In this document: in pieces, positions 15,719-24,782 of the stretch
Position numbering within the stretch: position 1 is the first letter of the stretch
Layout of the letters: each line of letters begins with the position of its first letter
Virus record (IMG/VR): IMGVR_UViG_3300029258_004252
Span: 1-44,830 of that record
Source: a virus
DNA length: 44,830 bases
Reading direction: 5' to 3' (one strand)
The notes under the pieces: generated by a model
Databases searched by the model: none
What the model saw: the letters and a program-made list of their open reading frames with translations, nothing else
Told to the model about the DNA's origin: nothing
Made by a program: the position numbers and the translations under genes

Positions 15719-17381
15719 TGATGAGAAAGGTAAGAATGAGAAGTTCGTACCGCTTAGCACTAAGGACATGAACTATTGGAAGGGTGCCTTAAGGAAGATC
15801 TTAAAAGTTGGCTTGGAATTTGAGTTCAACTTGCCAGAACAAAAGGGTACATGCAAGGGAGACAGCAACGCATGTCCATGCGTAAAGATGAATTCCGAAA
15901 AGTGCTGGCAGGTGTGCGCAAATGCGGATAAGTGTGCTTATCTACGCAAGCCAGAGCTATGCAAGAACTTCAAAAGCTCATGCAAACCTGAAAGCTGCCT
16001 GGAATGCAGCAAATACGTACCAAATGCCAAAGCTAAATGTCCTGGTATATACTGCGTAGGTTTTATCCCGGCCTGTTTTGCATGTGGAAACTTTGATACA
16101 GACTGTAAGAAATGTGCCAATAGATATGACCCGAAGAAAAATCCGGAGGAAATTAGAGCTAGGATGAAGAAAGAATTGAATCCTAGTAACAGTTATGGCG
16201 AGATAAGGGACCTCGGTGTCCATAGTATAGCAACTGACGGAAGCTTACTAGGACAGAAGGGTGCCGAAATTATAACAGTCGGTAGAAGAGTCGATTATTG
16301 GGAGTTCCACCAGATGGCTAAGTCTATCATTGAGAACGCTGTAAGCAAAGGTGCATGGATAAATGAAAGATGTAGCATTCATATGCATTTGCTAGGTAGT
16401 TATTACAGCAAAATATTCCCGAACTCCGAATCTAACGGTAGTATACCTAATCAAATAAATGAGTTGGAAAAACCTATGCCAGAAATAATCTTGGCAAACT
16501 TCCACCAATTGTGCAGAAGATATCAGAACGCAATAACCTGGATGACGACGGGCTTGGACAATCCCAGCTGCTTGACAAGGTGGGAAAAATTCAGAGTGTC
16601 CAACCTTGAAATATCAGCTATTCTCAACAGCATGGCTAAGGTGAGAGAATTAGTATCTGCAAGTGCTGGCGGTAATAAGTATGGTTGGTGTAATTATAAC
16701 TATACTGTATTCGATGATAAGAATAGAATAAAGAGACTTCACCTGGAAATGCGGGTGGCTGATATATTATTGGCTCCAAGCGTTGTAGCAGCTGTAGCCT
16801 GTATGTTTCACGCTATGATGATTAAAGCTGTAGAGATAAGCAGGTACGGCGTTATAGAAGTCGGAGACAGCGAATGGATGGAGCAAGCTAGAGTCATAAA
16901 GAACGCTTTGATGAATGGCACTGGCGATTATGGGGGAGAAAGGTTTAGCGACACCCGCAAGTTGGAAAAACATTATGGCGTATTGATAGAGGAATCCCTG
17001 GATCTAGTGAACCAGCTGAAACATATCTTAATGAGAATGGGTCCTGCTTATCAGGTGTTAGAAAAGATAGCGGAAAAACCTTGTTCTCTAAGACGTATAC
17101 ATGGCGACGATTGGGATAAAATTGAAAGGGATGTGTGCGTAGAGATAGCTGAAGACGACAAGCTTTATGTGTTAATTGATGAATGCATAGACTTGAGATA
17201 CACACACCACTGTAAATCGCTTGAAGAATGGATAAGCCAGACAGCCAAAATCTTAGGGGAAAATCCGGAAATAAACCCTGAAAATGATGTCAAACAGCAG
17301 ATAGAAAACTATATCACTCGAAAGAAGAACGATGGAGAGATGATTTGGTCTGATACTCTTGGGTCTGTAATAAAATTGTAG
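15684..17381 (+). CDS. Amidoligase_2-like ligase with a 16-cysteine insertion
   Basis: 565 residues. GGAGG at 15672-15676 selects ATG 15684 inside the previous gene. VGLEFEFNL (residues 42-50) is the first metal/ATP motif of the Amidoligase_2 branch. Normally an E-D motif follows soon after, but here residues 57-144 hold 16 cysteines, mostly in pairs spaced by two to five residues. The ligase core then resumes with SIATDGSLLG...AEIITVGR, NERCSIHMHLLG (HxH) and LHLEMRVADILLAPS. The insertion could bind zinc or iron-sulfur clusters. I know of no such domain in this family, so its role (substrate grip, redox sensing) is open. Confidence 0.75.
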   Translation: MRDNRGRWTCISDEKGKNEKFVPLSTKDMNYWKGALRKILKVGLEFEFNLPEQKGTCKGDSNACPCVKMNSEKCWQVCANADKCAYLRKPELCKNFKSSCKPESCLECSKYVPNAKAKCPGIYCVGFIPACFACGNFDTDCKKCANRYDPKKNPEEIRARMKKELNPSNSYGEIRDLGVHSIATDGSLLGQKGAEIITVGRRVDYWEFHQMAKSIIENAVSKGAWINERCSIHMHLLGSYYSKIFPNSESNGSIPNQINELEKPMPEIILANFHQLCRRYQNAITWMTTGLDNPSCLTRWEKFRVSNLEISAILNSMAKVRELVSASAGGNKYGWCNYNYTVFDDKNRIKRLHLEMRVADILLAPSVVAAVACMFHAMMIKAVEISRYGVIEVGDSEWMEQARVIKNALMNGTGDYGGERFSDTRKLEKHYGVLIEESLDLVNQLKHILMRMGPAYQVLEKIAEKPCSLRRIHGDDWDKIERDVCVEIAEDDKLYVLIDECIDLRYTHHCKSLEEWISQTAKILGENPEINPENDVKQQIENYITRKKNDGEMIWSDTLGSVIKL

Positions 17382-17393
17382 AAAGGATGACAT

Positions 17394-18224
17394 ATGTGTG
17401 GAATATTAGGAATGGCTTTTCAAGAAGGTCATACTATGAGAGATAACGAAGAGGTCAGAGAGATATATAAGAAACTTCTGATCGAATCTAATCTGCGGGG
17501 TAGCGATGCTACCGGAACAGTTTTTATAAGCCTCCTCAACGCAATGGTAATAAAGCACCACATACCTGCCAGGAGATTTGTGGAAACAGATTATTATAAG
17601 GACGTCGCTAGAAGGCGCATTAAAATGGATGGCCCTCTGAAAAACAAAGGGGAAGAACCCTTCGTAATAATGGGCCACACTAGACTGAAGACCAAAGGCA
17701 CGCCAACCGACATACACAATAATCATCCTATTGTAGCCAACAGAATAATAGGCGTCCACAACGGCACTATAGGCAACGATGATAAATTGTTCCAAGACTA
17801 CAAAAAGGATGGTATTAAGCGTAAAGGCAGAGTGGACAGTGAAGTGATCTTCAGGCTAATCGACCATTTCGCTTTTAACAGAAACATGCCTATGAATAGG
17901 GCAATCTACAAGACCGTAGAAATAACCACAGGCTGTGCAGCTTGTGCAGTAGTGAATACTGCAGAACCTTGGGTTATATGGCTGTTCAGGTACAATAATC
18001 CAATCACCATTTATAGATACCCTAAACGGGGCTTGATCATGTTTGCATCTACGGATAAATTTATGGATGTTGCTACAGAAGGTTTCGACCTTGGCGACAG
18101 CGAAATAATTTCTCTGGAGAATGAGGAAATGATAGCTATAAATGCTAAGCAGAATAAGGTAGCAGGTCCGCTTAAACTGAGAAGGCCCACGTTTGCGTAC
18201 AATGATTGCGGCGCTTTTGCATAA
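17394..18224 (+). CDS. Class II glutamine amidotransferase (Ntn hydrolase), stand-alone
   Basis: 276 residues. It starts MCGILGMAF, so Cys2 becomes the N-terminal nucleophile after Met removal. Other class II markers are RGSDATG, MGHTRLKT (Arg site for the glutamine carboxylate), NNHPI, GVHNGTI (oxyanion Asn and Gly) and RVDSEVIF. Only the glutaminase domain is present, so ammonia must be passed to a separate enzyme, presumably a neighbouring amidoligase. The SD is AAAGGATG. Confidence 0.85.
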   Translation: MCGILGMAFQEGHTMRDNEEVREIYKKLLIESNLRGSDATGTVFISLLNAMVIKHHIPARRFVETDYYKDVARRRIKMDGPLKNKGEEPFVIMGHTRLKTKGTPTDIHNNHPIVANRIIGVHNGTIGNDDKLFQDYKKDGIKRKGRVDSEVIFRLIDHFAFNRNMPMNRAIYKTVEITTGCAACAVVNTAEPWVIWLFRYNNPITIYRYPKRGLIMFASTDKFMDVATEGFDLGDSEIISLENEEMIAINAKQNKVAGPLKLRRPTFAYNDCGAFA

Positions 18225-18238
18225 CCAGGAGAAGTTTC

Positions 18239-19198
18239 ATGATAATAAAGAACGATTTGTTATTCAACTTAGAAAGCCCTGAAGAAGAACGCTACCTCTC
18301 GGGTAATCTAATATTTGATTTCGCAGATTCCTCAAACATTCCAAATACACCGTGTATAGTAAATAAAACCAACTGGAATCGTGAAACGAATAATATCTAT
18401 GTGATCTGCCCATTCCCAAGATATAGGGGCTTGGAACCTAATGCAGAAAACCTCTATAAGAGAAAACATATCGTTGTAGACGACGAGCCTGTGTTTGTGG
18501 CTAAAAACAGAATCGTTACCATAGAAGAATTTGACTTCGGTAAATTTAAATCTCTTAAGGAATATTTGCGGTATAACGACGTTATAACTTTCCAAATCTG
18601 GAAATGTCCTCAATCAATGTTAGGCTACGATAGGAAGAAGTGTTTCAAAGCAACTGGTAGAAGCGTGGTGGAATTCCTTGTAGGCCTTAACGATAACATA
18701 AAGCCGCTATACAGATATAATTCTGTAGAGTATATTGGATACACAAGTGAGCGGTCATCGCGCAATGACCTACTACATCTTGTCACTTTCTTCAACTTGA
18801 AGAGGTGCATACCATCTCTAAATCCTAAAAGAATCGACGGCGTAGCTTTAATATACAGAGCTGTAAAAGAAGCAGCAACAAAGCAGGCCGGCAAACTGCA
18901 CTGTGCCGCTCAAATGGCAATCATATTTACCAACTATCTCGACAACAGATTTGTTATAGATGGTATCAAGCTATCTGCTCCGCAAGAAATTAACGAAAAA
19001 CATATACGTGATTTAATGAAAATCACAGAAGCAGATTCAGTTTTCGTCGGCGAAGAGAAGAAAAAAAGCGGTAGCAAAAAAAAGTCTGAAAAGGGAGGAA
19101 TAAAGTACCACGTGACTTCAGGCAGCGGCAATTATAGTTTAAATTGGCCGTCGTTTTATACAGCAACCGCAGCAACCACCACAACAACATCGTGGTAA
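18239..19198 (+). CDS. Hypothetical protein between two class II glutaminases (319 aa)
   Basis: Not recognised. AGGAG at 18227-18231 selects ATG 18239. The protein appears alpha/beta, with a Lys/Ser-rich linker (residues about 267-285) and a low-complexity Thr/Ala tail (TATAATTTTTSW). Its fixed position between the two glutaminase genes suggests a part in the same amide-forming system, as scaffold or acceptor; this is inference from context. Confidence 0.55.
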   Translation: MIIKNDLLFNLESPEEERYLSGNLIFDFADSSNIPNTPCIVNKTNWNRETNNIYVICPFPRYRGLEPNAENLYKRKHIVVDDEPVFVAKNRIVTIEEFDFGKFKSLKEYLRYNDVITFQIWKCPQSMLGYDRKKCFKATGRSVVEFLVGLNDNIKPLYRYNSVEYIGYTSERSSRNDLLHLVTFFNLKRCIPSLNPKRIDGVALIYRAVKEAATKQAGKLHCAAQMAIIFTNYLDNRFVIDGIKLSAPQEINEKHIRDLMKITEADSVFVGEEKKKSGSKKKSEKGGIKYHVTSGSGNYSLNWPSFYTATAATTTTTSW

Positions 19199-19225
19199 TA
19201 AACAACCATATGGAGGGTTAAACAA

Positions 19226-21115
19226 ATGTGTGGAATCGTAGGCGTATTAGCATTTGGCGAATCAAAAGATTATAAAGAAGAAAAAATCCGACAAGAAGCT
19301 ATGATGTTCTTCGGCACAGAACTGCTTCTGTTGACTCAGAGTAGAGGTAAAGATGCCACCGGCGTTGCCAGTCTATTCGCTGATGGAAAATTCTATGGCT
19401 TCAAAATGGGTGTCCCGTCCCCAGATTTCGTCTCTAGATATGGCGGGAAGAATACGGATTACGATGGCTTCCTGAAAATATGGAGAGAAAACTTCATGAA
19501 AAGGAAGAAGGTAGCAAAGAGCTTTATAGGACACTGCAGGAAAACATCTGTAGGTCTAGCCAGCGACAATGCTAATAATCATCCGGTAGTTGTGGGCGAC
19601 ACGATTATAGGCGTTCATAATGGGACGCTGGAAAACCATAATATAATTTTCCAAATGTTGAAGTGCAAAAGAGATGGCGATGTGGATAGCGAAGCTATTA
19701 TGCAGCTGATCTATTACTTAACAAAGGAAGGCACCGAGCCTTTTACTTTAGACGTCCTAAAAGAAACCTGCATGAGATTGCAGGGGTCTTATAGCTGTAT
19801 AGTATTAAACAGTAACAGCCCTAATCAAGTTGCTACGTTCAGGGACAGCAGGCCAGCAGAGGGCGCTATCATAAGGCCACTGAACATAGCGCTGATTGCC
19901 TCTGATGACGACTTCTTGAAGACCGTACTGTTTCGCTATCAGAAAATGGCCAGGTTGTACAATTCAAGTGTTAAATTTCCCCCATTGGGTAAAGATGATG
20001 TTGAGATGAAGATTTTGCCGGACGATCACGCTTACGTGTGGGATTTATCTAAACCCATAGAAAAAGATACCGATTTGAAGGACCTATACGTTTCTGAAAG
20101 AATACCGCGCACTGGCAAGCTTTGGGGAAAGAAAACCACGTCTTACAATAACGGTTATAACTACAACAATAACTGGAACGCTAGAAACAACAGGAAAACC
20201 GAAGTAAGCGCCAAGCCCGCAACAGGTAACAAAGCTGTAGTTGACGACGACGATGATGATGGGCAGTATGAAGAAGCTGCATCTGCACGGGTATGGAGCA
20301 AAAAGTCTAAGTCGTACGAAAAAAAAGAAGGACTAGCGGAGTCAAAACAAATCGGACCTGTAGAAATCGACATCAGTCCCTTCGGCAGAACCGAATCCAT
20401 TAATGACGAGTATGAGAATGTAGAAAACATACTGCTTAGATTGAAGGACCGGGAAGAGCCTAAAAAAAAGGAAATCGATGTAGCTCCTTTGACGAAAGTG
20501 CCTGTTGGAGAGATTAACGATTTGATTGGTAATCCTGTTAAAACCGTAGTAGTTCCTTATCCTACGTTAGCTAAAGTAGGTGGAGATGAAGCGGTGGAAA
20601 AAGAAATGGACAAATCACCTTTTACTAAAGTAGACCCTGAAGCTATGAAGAAAGCCAGTGAAATGGCTGACGCTCTCCCCAAATATGAGAATGATGATGA
20701 AGTTATAGCTGCTTTAGACGCCAATCCTAAGACCATAAAAGAGGCTCCGCTCTATGCTTTGACTAACAGAATTGTTAAGCAGGTATTTGTAGAAGCATTT
20801 GCCATGGGATACACAAAGAGGAAAAGGGAGGAAACTGTAGGGAAAGTGCAGAAGAGAGACAGTAATTTTATAGCTTTAAAGGAAGCCGCAATAGTTCTCG
20901 CGAATGCTGTCGGCGAAGAAAACATTAAATATCGCCCAAGAAAAGATATGATTGACAAAGCTCTCATTAGAATATTAAATGGAGGAGGAGCTAAAAATCT
21001 ATCTATAGATGCATTGACAAACATATTCTCTGCCGGCGATTTCAAGCAGCATCCTCTTCTGCGCCACTTAAAACTCTCAGTTATGTCTGTTAAAGGTGCA
21101 AACAATGAGGATTAA
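19226..21115 (+). CDS. Class II glutamine amidotransferase with a long C-terminal extension
   Basis: 629 residues. It starts MCGIVGVLAF (Cys2), with RGKDATG, IGHCRKTSVG, NNHPVV, GVHNGTLENH and DVDSEAIM, so the glutaminase active site is complete. The domain ends near residue 290. The remaining 340 residues are an Asn-rich linker, an aspartate run near residue 340, two repeats of the type D-x-[SA]-P-[FL]-[TG]-[KR] (DISPFGR, DVAPLTK, DKSPFTK), then a helical C-terminal domain from about residue 490. The extension has no synthetase motif; the repeated short peptides look like docking sites. GGAGGG serves as SD. Confidence 0.8.
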   Translation: MCGIVGVLAFGESKDYKEEKIRQEAMMFFGTELLLLTQSRGKDATGVASLFADGKFYGFKMGVPSPDFVSRYGGKNTDYDGFLKIWRENFMKRKKVAKSFIGHCRKTSVGLASDNANNHPVVVGDTIIGVHNGTLENHNIIFQMLKCKRDGDVDSEAIMQLIYYLTKEGTEPFTLDVLKETCMRLQGSYSCIVLNSNSPNQVATFRDSRPAEGAIIRPLNIALIASDDDFLKTVLFRYQKMARLYNSSVKFPPLGKDDVEMKILPDDHAYVWDLSKPIEKDTDLKDLYVSERIPRTGKLWGKKTTSYNNGYNYNNNWNARNNRKTEVSAKPATGNKAVVDDDDDDGQYEEAASARVWSKKSKSYEKKEGLAESKQIGPVEIDISPFGRTESINDEYENVENILLRLKDREEPKKKEIDVAPLTKVPVGEINDLIGNPVKTVVVPYPTLAKVGGDEAVEKEMDKSPFTKVDPEAMKKASEMADALPKYENDDEVIAALDANPKTIKEAPLYALTNRIVKQVFVEAFAMGYTKRKREETVGKVQKRDSNFIALKEAAIVLANAVGEENIKYRPRKDMIDKALIRILNGGGAKNLSIDALTNIFSAGDFKQHPLLRHLKLSVMSVKGANNED

Positions 21116-21117
21116 AA

Positions 21118-22479
21118 ATGGCCCGACAAAAATTGATTCTGGTAGCTTCTGAAAGCATGGACAGCAATAAGAAGCCAGATAGAGATGAAAATTCACTAGT
21201 TAGAATGTCGTCCATAGTTAGAAAAAATATGAACTTTAACGAAGATAGCGTCGAGTTATGTCCGGCCGGCGCTTCGTCTGAGAATCAAGCTATCAGAGCT
21301 AGGATGTTGAAAATATTCAAGGCATTCTCAGCTGACATAAAAATGGCAAAGAAGATGGTCGATGCAGGTGAGCTGACTAAAGCAGAATTGAAACGCGTTG
21401 GTTTCGTCACTACAAAGACGCTTAATGCTATAAACGGTGGGGGAGGACGTAAGAAGAACAAAAATATATGGGTGTCTAACTCGATAAAGAATACTGTTCT
21501 GGGCTCAGATCCCGAATTCCTTTTGTTCGACAGAGAAACTGAAAATGTCATAAGAGCTTATAATGTTCTGCAAACTGCAGGTCCACTTGGCAGTGATGGC
21601 GCTATGGCAGAGGTTAGGCCAACCCCATCTACCTCAACAGAAGGTATTGTGTCTAACATTAAAAAGATATTTAAAAATGACAAATCTGTTAAATACATAG
21701 AACAATATAAATGGATGTCAGCATGTTACCACAGAGATAATTCTAGAGATTATCCTGTTGGCGGACATATACATATCGGAACTCCGGCGAAGATAGCTAA
21801 TTTGAACAAGAAAACCAAAGAGGCTTTCTTTATTGTACTGAATAAAATCTTAGACGAGTTGCTGGCTATACCATTAACAAAACTAGATGGTGCGGAGAAT
21901 GGGCACAGAAGAAGAGCTAATTGCCAAGTATGTCCGACTGGACACCATGGTTATGGGTTCTTTGGTGAGATGAGAATGCCACACGGCCGTCTTGAACATA
22001 GAACTTTAAGTGGTATGTGGTTGGTGCATCCATCAGTTGCAAAAGCCGTCTTCGGTACTACTAAAGCTATAGTTGACGAAGTTTTCAAACTTGTCTCTAG
22101 CAAAAACTTTAACTCTAAATACATGTGCCTTTATGCGAAAGACAATGAATCTGGAGATGATTACAGAATCATTAAGCATATGTTCAAACCCAATTTCGAC
22201 GGTTGGAAAAATGTACCCCTCGCAAAAGAAGTAGAGTGTATTAAATCTTCAAGCGAGATGATAAAAATATTAAATGATTCTAATCCATCGTATGTTAGTT
22301 CCGCTTACTTGAAAAAGTGGCTTTCGAGAATGAAAAATTTCTCAACCTACAAGAACAATGGTAAATACGTTAGGGGTTTATACGAAATTTTGAGTATCTC
22401 TGCTAAAGATCTGCAAAGTTGGGATAGGGAGATCCAAAGAAATTGGTTGGGAAATAAAAAATTCATGGTGGATTTATAA
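21118..22479 (+). CDS. phiEco32-type COOH-NH2 ligase, second complete paralogue
   Basis: 453 residues. LGSDPEFLLFD (Gly129, Asp131, Glu133), MAEVRPTPS, YPVGGHIHIG (His217, His219) and GRLEHRTLSGMWLVHPSV give the full amidoligase motif set. It differs from the 14,498 gene in having an N-terminal helical domain of about 125 residues. TGHHGYGFFGEMRMPHG adds several conserved-looking His residues near the active site. It starts two bases after the glutaminase stop, which supports a functional couple: the glutaminase gives ammonia, the ligase forms the amide. Confidence 0.8.
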   Translation: MARQKLILVASESMDSNKKPDRDENSLVRMSSIVRKNMNFNEDSVELCPAGASSENQAIRARMLKIFKAFSADIKMAKKMVDAGELTKAELKRVGFVTTKTLNAINGGGGRKKNKNIWVSNSIKNTVLGSDPEFLLFDRETENVIRAYNVLQTAGPLGSDGAMAEVRPTPSTSTEGIVSNIKKIFKNDKSVKYIEQYKWMSACYHRDNSRDYPVGGHIHIGTPAKIANLNKKTKEAFFIVLNKILDELLAIPLTKLDGAENGHRRRANCQVCPTGHHGYGFFGEMRMPHGRLEHRTLSGMWLVHPSVAKAVFGTTKAIVDEVFKLVSSKNFNSKYMCLYAKDNESGDDYRIIKHMFKPNFDGWKNVPLAKEVECIKSSSEMIKILNDSNPSYVSSAYLKKWLSRMKNFSTYKNNGKYVRGLYEILSISAKDLQSWDREIQRNWLGNKKFMVDL

Positions 22480-22532
22480 AGATGAATATTTTCAAAAAAA
22501 TATGCAAAAAAATCAAAGGAGGACTTGACAAA

Positions 22533-23612
22533 ATGGGAAAAGATGTTTATGTTTACTATAGTGGCCCGACAGATACGACTGGTAAGAATATCGCTGAAGC
22601 CTTAAAGGCTAGCCATGGTAAGAAGAAACCAGCAACGTCGAAGAAACTTACTGTAATCTGCTGGGGGTGTAAGACCAAGGAGAAGACAAACATGGGTAAT
22701 CATGTTGTCCTCAATCACCCGGACAATATTAAAAATAACCGGAATAAGTTCAAAACGCTGCAAACTCTTAATAAGGCAAATGTCAATGTCGCTCCGTTTA
22801 TAGAAGCCGGTAAAGTTATAGCGGCCATAGATAGCACAAGTTCTCCTATCAAATTACCTCTGATCGGGCGGACAAACTATCACCAAGGCGGCAAAGGACT
22901 TTGGACGTGCCTTACGAAGACTATGGTGCAAGCAGCTATCAACGAAGGTGCCCAGTACTTCCAGAATTTTATGGATGTAAAAACTGAATACAGACTTCAT
23001 GTATTTCAGGGCGGTATCATCAATGCTCAGAAGAAAGTTCCTCGGAAGAATATGGAAGGAGCCTTCGTCGAGCAATATGGCGACAGAATTAAGCACAATG
23101 CTGAAAAAGCTGGCAAGAAGATTGACGAAGCAACGATGCAGCTGGTGCTTTCGGACGTCGGGAAGAGGACTTTGGCAAATCCTGATCAAATTGTCAAGTC
23201 TAATACCAGGGGCTGGAAGTTCTCCCAGGTTAAAACTGTACCTGCTGCTCTTGAGAAAATAGCGATCGACGCTGTTAAAGCTATAGGATTAGACTTCGGC
23301 GCTGTAGATTGTTGCATCCTGAGTAATAATGATGCCGCCATTATCGAAGTAAATACTGGACCAGGTTTGTCAGGTTCGTCATTTGATGCTTACATTGCAG
23401 CTTTCAAAGAGTTTCTTAAACCCAAGAAAACTGTCAGTGCCGCATCTAAACCGAAGACTGCGGCTGCCGGTGCAAGTGCTGCACCTTCTGCTGGCGGGAA
23501 GAAGAAAGTCGATCCTAACGCTCTAAGAAACATAGCTGACATGCTAGAGCACGCAGATGATTCAGAAACCGAAGCTATTAACAGTGTAATCAGCAAGATG
23601 TTCGGTAGTTAA
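22533..23612 (+). CDS. ATP-grasp ligase, phage amidoligase-associated
   Basis: AAAGGAGG at 22515-22522 favours ATG 22533 (359 aa); ATG 22482 is in frame and also possible (376 aa). The N-terminus has a small zinc-finger-like segment (CWGCKTK...NHVVLNH). The ATP-grasp core shows LQTLNKANVNVAPF, FMDVKTEYRLHVFQGG, GLDFGAVDCC (Asp254) and AAIIEVNTGPGLSG (Glu272, Asn274), the metal-binding end of the RimK/D-Ala-D-Ala ligase-like fold. Such enzymes activate a carboxylate as acyl phosphate for attack by an amine. The tail is Ala/Lys rich. A related protein is at 30,484-31,278. Confidence 0.78.
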   Translation: MGKDVYVYYSGPTDTTGKNIAEALKASHGKKKPATSKKLTVICWGCKTKEKTNMGNHVVLNHPDNIKNNRNKFKTLQTLNKANVNVAPFIEAGKVIAAIDSTSSPIKLPLIGRTNYHQGGKGLWTCLTKTMVQAAINEGAQYFQNFMDVKTEYRLHVFQGGIINAQKKVPRKNMEGAFVEQYGDRIKHNAEKAGKKIDEATMQLVLSDVGKRTLANPDQIVKSNTRGWKFSQVKTVPAALEKIAIDAVKAIGLDFGAVDCCILSNNDAAIIEVNTGPGLSGSSFDAYIAAFKEFLKPKKTVSAASKPKTAAAGASAAPSAGGKKKVDPNALRNIADMLEHADDSETEAINSVISKMFGS

Positions 23613-23622
23613 AGGATTAAAG

Positions 23623-24054
23623 ATGGCCAATTTCCATATAACATTACCCACACAGAGTATAGCAGAGCAGATAGCCAAGTTGCTAAACATGCAAAACAGG
23701 TTATACACGAAGCATAATATATTGTCTATTATGAGAAGTCCTGCTACATACTTTGTCGAAGTCGAAGGAGATAAAGTGGTTGGGTGCTCCGCTTTGTTGA
23801 AGGAGCATCCAACTCTCAGTAAATGCTATCACATGTCAATATTGCCTAGCCATCAAAGGCGTGGGTTAGCTTCAAAGCTCCTTGAGGTCAGTATGAATAA
23901 TTGTGCAACCCGATATATTTATGGTACAATTAGAGAAGACAACTTTGCAAGCTTAGGTCTTGTCAGAAAATTTAATTGGCAATTCGTGCGTAAAGATTGG
24001 AACAAAGACCACTGGGTAATAACTATGGCTAAAAAAGTACAAGGAGGGGTCTAA
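23623..24054 (+). CDS. GNAT-family N-acyltransferase
   Basis: 143 residues. MSILPSHQRRGLASKLLE contains the acetyl-CoA pyrophosphate-binding loop Q78-R-R-G-L-A; before it come the beta strands FVEVEGDKVVGCSAL, and after it NFASLGLVRKFNWQF, the usual late GNAT motif. It should transfer an acyl group from CoA (or possibly an aminoacyl-tRNA) to an amine. In amidoligase clusters such enzymes are thought to cap or extend the product. AAAGGAT is a modest SD. Confidence 0.8.
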   Translation: MANFHITLPTQSIAEQIAKLLNMQNRLYTKHNILSIMRSPATYFVEVEGDKVVGCSALLKEHPTLSKCYHMSILPSHQRRGLASKLLEVSMNNCATRYIYGTIREDNFASLGLVRKFNWQFVRKDWNKDHWVITMAKKVQGGV

Positions 24055-24057
24055 AAA

Positions 24058-24777
24058 ATGACGGCCAATGCGAATGTTAAGTATGTTCTGGTAGAAATGG
24101 TGCGTAGTGAAGAAAATCTTCCTATCGTGGACCTTATTAAGACCACACAAGTAGGGCTGTTGAAAGGTTTCAAAGAAGAAATTATCAACAAAAGCGGCAG
24201 TCCCTCGGTATTCCTGGTATTAAAGGGCAAAGACAGTCTGCTCTCTATGAATCTCGCTCACTATAACATACTCTCCGTAGAAAGATTCACTGGTATATCG
24301 AAAATCATAACATATTTCAGAAACAGCGCTGAAGACCAGAGCGCTGCCGAATCCATGTTAGAGAAGCTGGTGGAGGATTTTAAGAAACAGAATAAAATGC
24401 TGACTTCAGATGACAGTTTGATAGACACAAAGGTGTATACAGACGTACCGACAGATCTGAAGTCTGCTACGGATACAAGCAAGATAGCTCCGCAAACCAG
24501 AAGTGTAAGCAACGTCTACAATCAGCGGAATCACACGACACATACACGGTCGGTGGTGAAAACCAAGAAGCCAGCTATTTTGGAGAGGAAGGGTAAAGCT
24601 CCAAGTAAAGCCATGCTGGACAAAATGCAGGAAAAGATAAAACAAATTCAAACTGGGGACTTCAAAGCCGACTTACCTGACATTGCCGGTGATCCAGAGG
24701 TCGAAGAGGAGGAAGCCGAAACCGGACAAGCAGGAAAGGGCAAAAACTACGATGCTAGGTTCTATATGGCAGGGTAA
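24058..24777 (+). CDS. Hypothetical protein (239 aa)
   Basis: Not recognised. AGGAGGGG precedes the ATG. Residues 1-95 look like a compact alpha/beta domain; residues 110-210 are low-complexity and basic; the end is acidic (EVEEEEAETG). It lies between the acyltransferase and RuvB. Confidence 0.55.
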   Translation: MTANANVKYVLVEMVRSEENLPIVDLIKTTQVGLLKGFKEEIINKSGSPSVFLVLKGKDSLLSMNLAHYNILSVERFTGISKIITYFRNSAEDQSAAESMLEKLVEDFKKQNKMLTSDDSLIDTKVYTDVPTDLKSATDTSKIAPQTRSVSNVYNQRNHTTHTRSVVKTKKPAILERKGKAPSKAMLDKMQEKIKQIQTGDFKADLPDIAGDPEVEEEEAETGQAGKGKNYDARFYMAG

Positions 24778-24782
24778 AGATA

